A stretch of DNA of 64,000 nt from CAYMKL01 sp964390805 (GTDB lineage: Bacteria; Chloroflexota; Anaerolineae; VGOG01): the NCBI GenBank assembly GCA_964390805.1, contig CAYMKL010000021.1, positions 6,017 to 70,016 of the forward strand. Reading direction: 5' to 3'. Below, piece after piece: positions 26,721 through 36,700 of the stretch. The notes under the pieces were generated by a model. The model was given only the letters and a program-made list of their open reading frames with translations. It was not told the origin of the DNA and searched no databases. Within the stretch, counting starts at the first letter, position 1; each line of letters starts with the position of its first letter. The position numbers and the translations under genes were made by a program.

Positions 26721-27362
26721 CTATTCGTCGCGGATGAGGCTTTTCACCTGCTCGGCCAGCTCGGGTGTCACCTCGACGTTGTGCTCCGTGCGCGCGTGCT
26801 CGGCTGCCTGACGCAGCACTTCTTCTACACTTTCCGCACGCACCACGTGGTCACAATCGAAACCGGCATCACGACAACGCAAGGCCTTCATTTTCTGCTC
26901 CTTTCTGTATTTTGGCGGCGGGGGTTCCACCGCCACTTCCAACTTGATAGGCGCCGCCCGCGACAGCGTGGTGTACACCGGGCAGCGCGTCCGAAAAGCT
27001 TTAGCCAGCGCCTCCGCCTGCGCCTCGTTCGGGCCGGACAGAGCCAGCCGTACCCGAAACTCCTGGATCCTTGGATCCACCGGCTCGCCGCAGACGCCGC
27101 GTGGGTCAAAGTCGCCCGCAGCGGTGACGGCAACGGCGTCCAGAGGGATGTCCATCTCGTGGGCGGCCGTTTCGCACACAAAGGTACCACTAGTCGCCAG
27201 TGCCGATAGCAGCACGTCAATGGGGTTGATCTCTTCGTTGGGCCCACCCAAGGGCGGTGGGGAATCCACAATAAAGCGATGACCCCGCGCGGCGACGATG
27301 GCTCGGCCGGGCTGGCCGGAGAGCCACGAGGTGACCGATGCGGTGGCTAACTGTGTTGACAT
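26721..27362 (-). CDS. OsmC-family peroxidase fused to DUF1059
   Basis: 213 residues from the ATG at 27362 (GAAAGGAGAACCT leader). Residues 1-150 are OsmC-like: GPNEEINPIDVLLSALATSG, redox cysteine in FVCETAAHEMD and the second in RTRCPVYTTLS, the pair used for hydroperoxide reduction. At about residue 157 the frame runs directly into DUF1059 (MKALRCRDAGFDCDHVVRAE). A complete ribosome site, AAAGGAGCAGAAA, precedes the internal ATG at 26891, so a separate DUF1059 protein could also be made. This looks like a recent fusion by loss of the OsmC stop codon. Divergent from SARP4. Confidence 0.85.
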   Translation of the reverse strand: MSTQLATASVTSWLSGQPGRAIVAARGHRFIVDSPPPLGGPNEEINPIDVLLSALATSGTFVCETAAHEMDIPLDAVAVTAAGDFDPRGVCGEPVDPRIQEFRVRLALSGPNEAQAEALAKAFRTRCPVYTTLSRAAPIKLEVAVEPPPPKYRKEQKMKALRCRDAGFDCDHVVRAESVEEVLRQAAEHARTEHNVEVTPELAEQVKSLIRDE

Positions 27363-27435
27363 AGGTTCTCCTTTCTTCGTCATTTGATGATTGTGCCTGG
27401 CCATCAACCACACGGCCTATTGCCGGAAGGCGGGA

Positions 27436-27479
27436 TTTGGCAAAAACGTCTCTGATATGGTATACTAATCCTAGTATAC
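27436..27479. promoter_or_regulatory. Divergent promoter with palindromic operator between OsmC and SARP4
   Basis: Plus strand: TTGGCA, 18 nt, TATACT. Overlapping the -10 is a perfect inverted repeat GTATACTA-ATCC-TAGTATAC (27460-27479). The palindrome provides TATACT on both strands, so it could serve the plus-strand SARP4 and the minus-strand OsmC gene. A dimeric regulator bound here would block both. Confidence 0.55.
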
Positions 27480-27530
27480 TTGATATGCGTCACGGGCGCG
27501 TCACGGTTCCCTGTGGGGGAGGTTGCTACT

Positions 27531-30500
27531 ATGGTGACGGCTGAACTTCGGCTCTTGGGATCTCCTTCTCTGATCATAGCGGGCCATCCGGCCAGGTTGC
27601 ACTCGGCCAAAACCCTCGCCCTTCTAGCTTACCTGACTCTCGAAGCCGATACGCCTCACAGCCGGGCAAAGCTGGCCGGACTGCTGTGGGGGGAGAGTCC
27701 CGACACTCACGCCCGGCATAGCCTGCGCCAAGGCCTCTACTCTCTGCGCCGAGCTCTGGGCAAGCTGTTCAAGGATTGCCTGGTATTGGAAGAGGAGACT
27801 GTCATCTCTGAACCGCACCCAGACTTTTGGGTGGATACACGGGAGTTTCTGACCCTGGCGGCTGCTGATCCGAAAAATCTGGACGCCTTGCGTGGGGCCG
27901 CGCAACTGTATCAGGGGATGCTGCTAGAAGGTCTGGAGTTGTCCGGTTGCCCTGCCTTTGACGAGTGGCTCTTTTTCCAGCGCGATGCTCTGGAACAGCA
28001 AGCTTTAGGCGTGCTACAGGCTCTGGTGGATAGGCTTCTCCGTCAGGGCGATCACCGAGAGGCGCTGGACCTGGCTCGGCGGCTGGTGGCGCTGGATTCG
28101 CTGCACGAAGGTGCGCATCGCAGTCTGATGCAGATCCACGCTGCCCTGGGCGACCGGGACGGGGTGCGCCGCCAATATCGTTTGTGCGCCGACGTCCTGG
28201 CTCAGGAGATGGGCATCGAGCCGGCGGCCGAGACCCAGGCACTATTCCATCAACTCCTAGCCAGCAAACCCGGCCCGACGGTCTCCCCTGAACGACCGCC
28301 CATCCCACGGCCAGGGGAGCAACCGCCGGTTTTGCCCTTTTTGGGCCGTGAGCGCGAGTTGGCCGTGTTGCAGGCCCGGCTGGACCAGGCCATTGCCCGG
28401 CAGGGTGGGCTGATTCTTGTGGCTGGTGAGGCCGGTATGGGAAAAACGCGGCTGGTGGCGGAATTCATCCAGCGTAGCCCAGAGGCATCAGCTATACCTG
28501 CACGCTACCTTGCCGGGCAATGCTACGAACTGGAGTCGCGTGCACCTTATACGGTCTGGGGCGATGCCCTGCAGCCCCTGTCCATGCCCGACTGGCAGCC
28601 ACTCCTGGCCGGGCTGGCTGAGGTTTGGCGTCGGCAATTGGCCCGCTTGGTCCCAGTGCTGGCCACGCCAGCCGACGAGCTTGAGGGAACGACGGTCGCT
28701 GAGAGCCGGCTGCGGCTGCTGCAGGGTGTGCTCCAGTCTCTCATCTGTTTGACGCAATCATGCCCTCTACTGCTTTGGTTTGACGACCTCCATTGGGCCG
28801 ACGAGGCTTCCCTGGAATTGGTTCATTATGTCTCCCGCCATGTGGCCGCCTACCCTCTGCTCATCATCGGTACCTATCGTCCGGAAGCCGCAGCCGACAT
28901 GCCCTATTTTGACCATCTGCTGAGAGGAGCCGGCCACGCCACTGCACCACCTGTGTTGAAGTTGACGCCACTGGATCAGGAGACAATCGGTCAGATGTTA
29001 AGGCATCTAGGCGCCGAGTGGCCAGCGGACTTGCCGAGTCGTCTTTACCGGCACAGTGACGGCAATCCCTTCTTCCTGGTCGAAACGCTGTACGCGCTGG
29101 TCGAATCGGGAAAACTGCGGCGGGAGCCCGATGGCCGCCTGAGCGAGGCAGAAGCCAAAGCCTGGCCGGTGCCACGGCGTGTGCAAGACCTTGTCCAGGC
29201 CCGCCTTGCCCCTCTTGGCGAAGAACAGCGGCGGGTGCTGGCCGCCGGGGCCATCATTGGCCGTCCTTTTGACCCGCGTTTGTTGCGCCGGGTTAGCGGC
29301 CTGCCTGAGTCGCAACTCCTTGGCATCGTAGAGCAGTTACTGGCGCGGGCATTCCTTGAGGAAAGAACGGAAGCTCTGCCCCAACACTTGCTGGGTTTCC
29401 ACCACGATTATTTCCGGCGAGTGATCTACGAGGGACTCAGCACCGTCCAACGGCAGGCATTGCACCACCGGGCGGCGCGGGCGCTGCTGGCGCTCCATCG
29501 GGCTCGACCCAAGACCGTGACCGAAGAAGTGGCTCATCATTACGAACAGGCGGGCGACGTTGAGGCGGTGCCCTACCTTACCCAAGCTGCCCAACAGGTC
29601 GAAGAGCTGTATGCGTATCATCACGCCACGGAGCTTCACAGCCGCGCTTTGATTCTGCATCGTGCCTGCGAGGCTGATGACCTGGCAGGGCGCTTCGATC
29701 TGCTTCTGAGACGAGAAGCGGTTTTGGAGCGGCAGGGACGGCGGGCCGAGCAAGCAGACGACGTAGCGGCGCTGGTGGAATTGGCTGAGGCCCTGGGAGA
29801 ACCCCACCGGCTGGCCGTGGCCTGCGTGCGCCAGGCTGGGTTCTTTACCTGCACCAGACAGTACACGGAGGCGCGACGGGCAGGCGAGAGAGCATTGACT
29901 CTATACCGTAGGGCTGGTGACAGGGCCGGGGAGGCCCAAGCTCTGCGTGAACTTGGCTTCCTGCACTGGTCGGTGGAGGATTATGGCACAGCGCTGGCCT
30001 ACGGGCGTGACGCACTCCAGTTGCACCGGCGCTTGGGAGACGTGGACGGGGAGGCGACGGCCTTACACAACCTGGCAGAAATCCATCGCAGCCTGGGCAG
30101 CCCCCGACAGGCCTTGGCGCAATACGAAGGTGCGCTGACCCTTCACTGGGCACGAGAAGACCGGCAGCGCCAGGGTCTGACGCTTCATGGCATGGCCCAC
30201 GCTTTGCGTCAGTTGGGCGATCTCGACCAGGCCCTGACTCGTTACCAGCAAGCTCTAGCCCACTGCGAGGCTGTCGGCGACCGGCTGATGACCTCACGGG
30301 TCCACCATGCCCTGGCCGGTTTGCACTGGGGTGTCGGTGCACTGGACCGAGCGCTCGATCATATGCACCAGGCGCTGAGCATCAGCCAGGAGATCGGCTA
30401 CGGCCCCGGCATTGCTCACGGCTTGCTTGCCCTGAGCGACGTCCAAGCGCAGCGTGGCGAATGGGACGTCGCTCGCGAACATCTCCAGGAAGCGATGACC

Positions 30501-30689
30501 TGGCTGAGATTAATAGAGGATCAGGCCGGGCTGGCCCAGGCCCAGACTCGATTGCGCGCGCTGGAAAGGGGCTCGCCCAAGGTGATGGAACCGTCTACGG
30601 CCAAAGGCTGGGTCAGGAGCCACGTGGCCCTGGCTGAGGGCAAAGTCTACTGCGAGTTCGAGTCGCCGATGGCCCGGCAGCGCGCGTAG
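27531..30689 (+). CDS. SARP-type regulator: winged helix, BTAD, AAA ATPase, TPR (SARP4, divergent member)
   Basis: 1052 residues from the ATG at 27531 (GGGGAGG leader); the upstream ATG has no site. Winged helix (LALLAYLTLEADTPHSRAKL, HSLRQGLYSLRRALG), BTAD (LEGLELSGCPAFDEW, HEGAHRSLMQIHAALGDRDG), Walker A GEAGMGKTRL near residue 302, Walker B LLLWFDDLHWADE near 415, then at least six TPR units (HNLAEIHRSLGSPRQALAQY). It is clearly more distant from SARP1-3 than they are from each other, and lacks their shared promoter, hairpin and small-protein gene. It is the only clear full-length plus-strand gene here. Confidence 0.9.
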   Translation: MVTAELRLLGSPSLIIAGHPARLHSAKTLALLAYLTLEADTPHSRAKLAGLLWGESPDTHARHSLRQGLYSLRRALGKLFKDCLVLEEETVISEPHPDFWVDTREFLTLAAADPKNLDALRGAAQLYQGMLLEGLELSGCPAFDEWLFFQRDALEQQALGVLQALVDRLLRQGDHREALDLARRLVALDSLHEGAHRSLMQIHAALGDRDGVRRQYRLCADVLAQEMGIEPAAETQALFHQLLASKPGPTVSPERPPIPRPGEQPPVLPFLGRERELAVLQARLDQAIARQGGLILVAGEAGMGKTRLVAEFIQRSPEASAIPARYLAGQCYELESRAPYTVWGDALQPLSMPDWQPLLAGLAEVWRRQLARLVPVLATPADELEGTTVAESRLRLLQGVLQSLICLTQSCPLLLWFDDLHWADEASLELVHYVSRHVAAYPLLIIGTYRPEAAADMPYFDHLLRGAGHATAPPVLKLTPLDQETIGQMLRHLGAEWPADLPSRLYRHSDGNPFFLVETLYALVESGKLRREPDGRLSEAEAKAWPVPRRVQDLVQARLAPLGEEQRRVLAAGAIIGRPFDPRLLRRVSGLPESQLLGIVEQLLARAFLEERTEALPQHLLGFHHDYFRRVIYEGLSTVQRQALHHRAARALLALHRARPKTVTEEVAHHYEQAGDVEAVPYLTQAAQQVEELYAYHHATELHSRALILHRACEADDLAGRFDLLLRREAVLERQGRRAEQADDVAALVELAEALGEPHRLAVACVRQAGFFTCTRQYTEARRAGERALTLYRRAGDRAGEAQALRELGFLHWSVEDYGTALAYGRDALQLHRRLGDVDGEATALHNLAEIHRSLGSPRQALAQYEGALTLHWAREDRQRQGLTLHGMAHALRQLGDLDQALTRYQQALAHCEAVGDRLMTSRVHHALAGLHWGVGALDRALDHMHQALSISQEIGYGPGIAHGLLALSDVQAQRGEWDVAREHLQEAMTWLRLIEDQAGLAQAQTRLRALERGSPKVMEPSTAKGWVRSHVALAEGKVYCEFESPMARQRA

Positions 30690-30769
30690 AGTGAATTGGA
30701 AACGGTCTTGCGCATATTGACCGGCGCCGTCCGTGGGATTCAACAAGTTCTGGACCTGCTCCTTCCACA

Positions 30770-31033
30770 TTGTTCGATCTTCTCTTTCCCATTGACTTCC
30801 TGCCCGACCCTATGCTTGGCCTGGACCAGTTGGATGACATCGGTGTCATCTTACTGGGGTTGAAGTTGTTCATCGAGCTTTGTCCCCAGGACATTGTTCG
30901 CCGCCACCTGCGGGAGATGAGCTCCGTGCGCGGTGCCTATCGGGTGGTAGATGAAGAACCATCTCAGGAGGCATCGCCCTCCGGCTACATTGAGGCTCCC
31001 TATCATGTCATCGGGGAAGAAGAAAAAGAGTAG
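30770..31033 (+). pseudogene. DUF1232/YkvA-like protein, N-terminus missing
   Basis: 87 residues from a TTG. LLFPIDFLPDPMLGLDQLDD, VILLGLKLFIELCP and VRRHL match the C-terminal half of DUF1232 membrane proteins, whose first helix and PxxxK segment are absent. No ribosome site precedes the TTG. It begins 80 bp after SARP4 and ends before the hairpin at 31056. Probably a truncated gene; an expressed short form is possible. Confidence 0.5.
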
Positions 31034-31055
31034 CCAATATCCAATATCCAAGTTC

Positions 31056-31088
31056 AGAGGCCACCCTCATCAACGAGCGGTGGCCTCT
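31056..31088. terminator. Intergenic hairpin, copy 4
   Basis: Stem AGAGGCCACC / GGTGGCCTCT, same family as 2530 and 17964. Here it lies between convergent genes (DUF1232 fragment and small protein) and no SARP follows on the minus strand. Confidence 0.6.
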
Positions 31089-31126
31089 TCACGTACATCA
31101 GATTCCGGCTTGAAGTCGCCTTTGCT

Positions 31127-31342
31127 TTACTTGTCCTGCCTCATGGGACGGCTCTCATCGCCCCCCATGACACCAATGCGACGGACGAAGTCAAGCAGCC
31201 CAGTCAAGTTTAGGAACGTGGCGCTCTCTCTACTCTGCACGTGCTCAATGCGGCCGCGCCAGCGAGATCCGGCGGCCGACCACTCTTGCCAAAAGCGGAC
31301 GACGAAGGTACTGGTGGGGGGAACTGGGGGTGATTCAGCCAT
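31127..31342 (-). CDS. Small conserved protein of the SARP cassette (71 aa), unknown function
   Basis: Fourth copy: STFVVRFWQEWSAAGSRWRG, IEHVQSRESATFL (Gly replaced by Arg), LLDFVRRIGVMGG. ATG at 31342 with weak AAGGA upstream. Flanked by hairpins of both families as at 18 and 24 kb, but the downstream SARP gene is missing; the convergent plus-strand SARP4 lies there instead. This suggests loss or replacement of the regulator from the cassette. Function unknown. Confidence 0.65.
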   Translation of the reverse strand: MAESPPVPPTSTFVVRFWQEWSAAGSRWRGRIEHVQSRESATFLNLTGLLDFVRRIGVMGGDESRPMRQDK

Positions 31343-31363
31343 GTGCAAGGGTCCTTATCGGCC

Positions 31364-31396
31364 AGACCCTTCGGGTTTCTGAAACCCGAAGGGTCT
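31364..31396 (-). terminator. Hairpin AGACCCTTCGGG family, copy 3
   Basis: Perfect 15-bp stem AGACCCTTCGGGTTT / AAACCCGAAGGGTCT, 3-nt loop, 6 nt past the SnoaL-like pseudogene. Confidence 0.65.
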
Positions 31397-31402
31397 TCCG
31401 TC

Positions 31403-31707
31403 TTATCCCATCGGTGGAATAGCGCCGAGTTGCTGCATGAGTCCCAAGGTGTCCATAGTGATCCACCACTCCGCCAGCTTACCCTCGGCGGCTCGCCAGA
31501 CGTTGCACATCCAAAGGGTCACTTTCTTGCCGTTGGGAGGGATGCCCATGAGTTCATTCGTGAACGTGCCTTCTATTGGCATGTGAATGGCTACCAGGTC
31601 TCCTTCAGCAATCAGGGTCCAACTGGGATGGTGGATGTCCGGCATGGCGGCCCGGAATGCGGCAAAGAACCCTTTCGATCCCTCAGGGCCTTGTATTCTT
31701 CTAACAT
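31403..31707 (-). pseudogene. Decayed SnoaL-like gene with internal deletion and frameshift
   Basis: The C-terminal frame (31403-31690) reads EGSKGFFAAFRAAMPDIHH, FTNELMGIPPNGKK and WWITMDTLGLMQQLGAIPP, parallel to the protein at 20487. An ATG at 31707 with GAAGGAG upstream gives only MLEEYKALR, the equivalent of ENKALVRR in the paralogue, in another frame. About 35 codons between these parts are missing. An internal ATG at 31645 could give an 80-residue product but would lack half the fold. Confidence 0.65.
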
Positions 31708-32032
31708 AGTATACTCTCCTTCGTATTCGTATTACTGGAGCGCGATTTTCAACAAATCGCGCCGATGGTTGCTGATATTACCTGATTGAAAGGTCTTTTC
31801 GTCTTTATGCGTCTTTCCAGTTGTTGCGGGGCTGCGTCCACAAGGCCAACTCTCTCCGCCCCAGGATCAAGTTGGCCCACAAACTTGCATTGCATCACCT
31901 CCTTGAGGAAGTGATCGGGTGAGCCTGGCCCGCCGCCACTCGGCGTCGAACGGGGGTTGCCCAGACGTCAGCGGAGCAATCCTCACGCGGCGCTGCTGCA
32001 TCCACCGTTGCTGAATTGTCCCCTTCAGTGAA
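31708..32032 (-). other. Intergenic region with a strong stranded ribosome site
   Basis: No gene I can support. AAGGAGGTGATGCA near 31900 is followed by two ATGs: at 31890 (MQVCGPT, stop) and at 31895 (a 48-codon frame to 31749 with no recognisable domain). This resembles the situation upstream of the LysM gene at 20272. Confidence 0.3.
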
Positions 32033-32066
32033 GATAAGAGCCGACCGTCTCCTGTCGGCTCTTATC
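32033..32066 (-). terminator. Terminator of the secreted protein at 32086
   Basis: Perfect 13-bp stem GATAAGAGCCGAC / GTCGGCTCTTATC with an 8-nt loop, 20 nt past the stop. Confidence 0.75.
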
Positions 32067-32085
32067 GAGTCGACGAAAGGTGGCA

Positions 32086-33408
32086 CTACGGGAAGAAGGT
32101 GATTCCCTCCTCACTCTTGGTGAAGAACAGATTCTCAGCGGAGTCCCAGACAGCACATTCGAGGCCAGTACCAGGATTGTCTGGACTTGGCTCGCTGAAG
32201 GCTTCGACTTGAAGCTGGTAATCGCCGTTATCCAGTTCACTTAGAACGTCTCCGCGATCCCACCCATTCGGGACGCCTTCAGGCCAATCAGAGCCACGCT
32301 CCCAAGGAATGAGGTGGTTCGGGGTTTTGATCCCGTTGGCACCGTACTGTGTGTCACCCTCCCACTCCCAGGGCCAGATCCCGATTTGGTAGAACCCGAT
32401 CTCGTTGGCGGGGTCAAACCCGGGGACCGACGGGACGGGGTTCCAGGATAGATCGATGTCCAAGCCCGGCGTCACAGATCCAATCAAGGCTCGGGGGGGC
32501 GGATACGTCAGGCAGCCTGTCCAGGTATCGGTTCGGGTTGTGCCGGCGATCGGATCGCCGAGGGCATCCAGCAAGGTGAATTCGTAGGGCTCGCCACTGA
32601 CAGCATCGCCCGGGTGGCTTTCCAGATACCGAAACTGTGAGACGAAGTCTACGCCAGGGCTGAAGATGTCCGTGTAGAACGGGACGATGACGACCGTGCC
32701 ATCGGGCAGGATCACCTGCATACCAGTGGAGACAATGTTGGTATAAGCCTCCAGTAGATAAGCTTCGTGGCTAACGGTGTCGCCCTCATAACCGTGGTGG
32801 ACATAGACGTCGCCATGGAAGTACAGCCCAGGCGGTGGGATTTCATCCACGGGTGGGCACTTGGTACGGCGGCGGTCGTGATGAGCGCCACTCCACTCGC
32901 CCCCCTCAAACCAGCCGGTGCGGATCGTGCCGCCCGCCACGTCATCGGGGACACCTCTGCCATTGGTCTCGACAGTACCCAGAAGCTGGATGACGTACGG
33001 CTCGCCATCGGAGGGCGGGGGAACGACTGTGCTGAGAAGGCTGAGGTCGTAGTCGCCGCCCCCGAGGTCGGCGGCACGTAGAGACATAGGCGTCATGACG
33101 CCGGTGTCAGGCGACCGCATGCAGCCGACGGCGAGATAATCGTTCCCGCTCTTGCTATCGGGATCAGGCTCCAAGTCGTTGATAAACATGTCGAAAGGGA
33201 GAGGCTCGTCGGGAAGACCCCATACGACGAACTCCCAACGCCCGCGCAGATCATCCACGCCATTATGTGGGCCGGCGAAAACAGGCCCCATGGTAGTGAG
33301 GGAGAGAAGGAACGTCACCACAACCAGAGTACGAACCAGATGGAAGGGTCGCGTCTGTAGCGCTGTGGACATTCGACCAACATTGGGTTGTCGTTTCATG
33401 CTAGACAT
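32086..33408 (-). CDS. Secreted protein of unknown function (440 aa)
   Basis: ATG at 33408 with TGGAGGAAAACACT upstream. Basic N-terminus, hydrophobic core RTLVVVTFLLSLTTM and a cleavage-like PVFA give a signal peptide of about 45 residues. The mature part has DLRGRWEFVVWGLPDEPLPF near its start, two Cys-containing segments, and a Trp/Pro-rich C-terminal half (IGIWPWEWEGDTQYGANG) that looks like an Ig or fibronectin-like fold (DYQLQVEAFSEPSPDN). No catalytic motif or dockerin. I do not recognise the family. It lies between the SnoaL-like pseudogene and the BNR protein. The 296 bp upstream hold one short hairpin (about 33450-33470) and no gene. Confidence 0.7.
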   Translation of the reverse strand: MSSMKRQPNVGRMSTALQTRPFHLVRTLVVVTFLLSLTTMGPVFAGPHNGVDDLRGRWEFVVWGLPDEPLPFDMFINDLEPDPDSKSGNDYLAVGCMRSPDTGVMTPMSLRAADLGGGDYDLSLLSTVVPPPSDGEPYVIQLLGTVETNGRGVPDDVAGGTIRTGWFEGGEWSGAHHDRRRTKCPPVDEIPPPGLYFHGDVYVHHGYEGDTVSHEAYLLEAYTNIVSTGMQVILPDGTVVIVPFYTDIFSPGVDFVSQFRYLESHPGDAVSGEPYEFTLLDALGDPIAGTTRTDTWTGCLTYPPPRALIGSVTPGLDIDLSWNPVPSVPGFDPANEIGFYQIGIWPWEWEGDTQYGANGIKTPNHLIPWERGSDWPEGVPNGWDRGDVLSELDNGDYQLQVEAFSEPSPDNPGTGLECAVWDSAENLFFTKSEEGITFFP

Positions 33409-33704
33409 AGTGTTTTCCTCCAGATTTTCCGACAGGTTCGGAGTGTGGGTGCGATTCGTAGCGAGTCGCACTGACGGTTACTGGTAAACGCTGTGCGAAA
33501 AGGTCAGGTCTTTTGACTCATAGGTGCTCCCCCTTTCTCTGCGTCATGATCTTTTCGCGTACCGGTGGTCACACGACTGCAAGGATGCGATCGCTAGGGC
33601 AGCAAACTGTTCCTGACGCAGTGTTGTGCATATCACCGACGCTCCAGGGGTGCAGAACAGCGATTAGGCGAAACCAGGGGCGGTCTTGATCCACACTCGC
33701 TGTT

Positions 33705-36700
33705 CTACGGTCCAAAATTCCTGAGTGCCAACGGCAGGAAGATGCGGAATCTCCACTCGTAAGCCCCCATGTCCGGCGTCGCGTCGCGGGGCGTGCCTTC
33801 CAGGTCGGTTGCCGGAGCGCTGACCGCCGTGCCGGCGTCAATGCAAGGAGAGCCGACCTGCAGGTGGTAGTCGCCACTGCCAGCGTCCACAAAGAGCGGG
33901 GCAGCATCTATGTTCCCGGTGCCGGGCCAGCCGCCCTCAATGTCTGAATAGGTGACTTGGATGGTGTCCGGATCCTCGACATGGAAAGCGTCTCCGCTGC
34001 CGTTTCCGTAGATGATGCTGTTCACGACTTCCATCGTCCCGCCGGTCTGGGGGTTGTAGTTGATGCCTGGTCTGCCGGTTCCTGGCGCATTGCCGGCGAT
34101 CGTCACGTTCATCAGGCTAGCAGATCCGTTGAGATGCAGTCCCTCATCGCCCAGGTTGTCAGCCACGATGGTGTTGACCATTGCCAAATGGCCTTCACCT
34201 ACGCGGACGCCGCTTGCGCCCGATTGGACCTCATTGTTGATGATGCGGCTGTCCACGATGGTTAGGTCGTTGCCTTTCACGCCGCCACCACCCGAATGAT
34301 GAGGAGAGCCATCTGCCATGTTGTTTTGTATCGAGCAGCTTCGAATGGTTATTCCGCCATGGTCAGCTTCAACGCCACCAGCTTCTTCGCCGCTGCCGCC
34401 GGTGATGGTGAACCCATCAAGAACAGCGCCTTCGCTTCCACCTTGCAGGGTCACAACGGTCCCATTCTGATTGCCATCGACAATGGTCTCGTAGGCCGCG
34501 ATGTCCCGCGTCCAGCCACTTGCCTCATAGCCGCCCAGGAGAGAGAGCGGCTTGCTGACGTTCGGGTTCTCGGTGTAGGTCCCCTGGGCCACGAAGATGG
34601 ACTCACCCGGGTTGGCCACCTGGATAGCATGACCGATGGTCAGACAGGGCACAGCGGGGTCGAGGCAGACGTTGAGGTCATCGGAACCGCTGGTGGCGAC
34701 GTAGCGGTCGCCTTCGCCGGGCAGCAGGCGGCTGTAGCGCCACACGCCGCTGAAACCCGCGTACATGGACTGGACCACCTCGCCGGTGTCCACGGTCAGG
34801 GCTCCAGGCTGCATCCCAGGAGTACCGTTGTTGATTGGGTCATCCCATTCGCTCCAGGTCGCGCCGCCGTCCCAGGTCTCAGCGATGTAGCCCCAGCCAC
34901 CCAGATAAACATGGCTGGAATCGTGGGGGTCCATGGCCAGCAGGTCGCCGCTAGGGCAGCAGGACCGGATCAGTGTCCAGGTATCGCCGGCGTCCATGCT
35001 CTTGTACACATCATAGTTCGCGGTGGCATAGACGACGTCGGGGTCCTGGTGATCCACGACGATGGAGCGCACGCGGCTATCAGGTTCTTCGAAGACCAAT
35101 GTCCAGTTGTCGCCGCCGTCCTCGGTGCGGCGAACAAAACCCACACAGCCGGGGCCGCTGCAATCCTCGCCGCCGGCATAGGCCACGTCAGCATTGGCCG
35201 GGCTAACGGCAATGGCATCAACACGGGATTCACCGGGCAGAGTCAGCGCCTGCGTCCAGGATTCACCATCGTCAGGGGTGCGCAGCACGATACCATAATC
35301 ATCTTGGTCGGCGGGGTTGTTCTGCCCGGCCGCATACACCGTGTCGGTCGCCGAGTCGGCGATGGCCAGCGCACGGATCTGCTGGCCGCCGCCAGAGCCG
35401 TCCGGCTCAATATAGGGCGCTGTGTAGACCCGCTCAAAGCTGACACCGCCATCCTCACTGCGCATCACCGCGCCGTTGGAATCATCAAGCCCTCCGCCGT
35501 AGACGATGGACGGGTTGGCTGGATTGACGGCAAACGCGCCCATACAGCCGGAGATGCCTTGCGGTTCTATCCACGAATCGCCGCCGTCGGTAGTCAGCCA
35601 GCCCCCGCCGCATTCGGCCGCGGTGAAGATTTTGTCCAGATTCTGCGGATCCACGTCAATGTCACGAGGCTGGACAGGCGTCTCGATTCCGTTGTTGCGC
35701 TCCTCCCAGTCACCAGCACCGTTGGTGCTTTTGAATACTCCATCCCTGGCCGCTCCCGCGTACAGAGCCACCGGTGTCGCACCCAGGTCTATGGCAAAGG
35801 AGAGCGCATCGGGGACCCCGCCAACAGCGTTCCAGGTGCCGGGGTCGCCGTTGGAGGCGCTAGACCATACCTCGCCCCCCCGAGCCGCCGCGTAGATTGT
35901 GCTGGGCGGCTCGAAGGCCAGCAGGCCGCCTCCCTCGTCGAAGACCTCGCTCCAGCTTTGGCCAGCGTCACTGCTGCGAAAGACCTTGTGCGGTCCCCCG
36001 GTGAAGGCGCTTCCTCCAGTACCCGCATAGATAATCCGGGGGGCGGTGGGATGCCCAACGAATGACTTGACCTGAGCACCTACAATCGTAGACGCCTCCG
36101 TCCAGCTTGCGCCACCGTCCTCGCTGCGCTGAACGTCGCAGTCATTACTGTTTTCGGCGTGGGCGGAGGCCAGCATCAAGGTCGGGCTGATGGGATGAAT
36201 CAGCACCGCATCGACCGAGCCATTACTGTCAGGAAAGGTGGCGCTGAGGCTGGGACTCCAGGTCTGGCCGCCATCGTCCGTCTTGTACACCAGCCCGCCA
36301 TCGTACGACGCCTTGTACACCAGACCGCTCTGATCGGGGGGCGGGCCCCACCCGCCGATGATGGCTACGTCGGGATCGCTGGGATGAACCGAGATGTCTG
36401 ACCACACGCCGCGGCTGCTGAACTCGAAAGTCGTCGCCCAGGTTGCGCCGCCGTCGTTGCTGACGTAGATGCCAGGACCATCGCCGCCGGGATTGAAGGC
36501 TCCGGCGTACACATTGTCGCCGGCCGCAGCAAGGGCGTATACCTGGTGCTCGGCCAGGTAGACCTCGGTCCAGGATGCCGCGCCGTCGGTCGTCTTGTAG
36601 AGAGTCGAAGGGCCGGAATCATAGGCTTCAACAGGAGCCACGGCCGCGTACACTGTCTCGGGCGTGGTTGGATGCACGGCCAGGCCCAATACCTGGCCGC

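Noticed and set aside
34296..36065. Plus-strand ORF of 589 codons
   Set aside because: It is antisense to the Asp-box region of the BNR protein; the composition is a shadow of repeated GC-rich codons, with no ribosome site and no domain.
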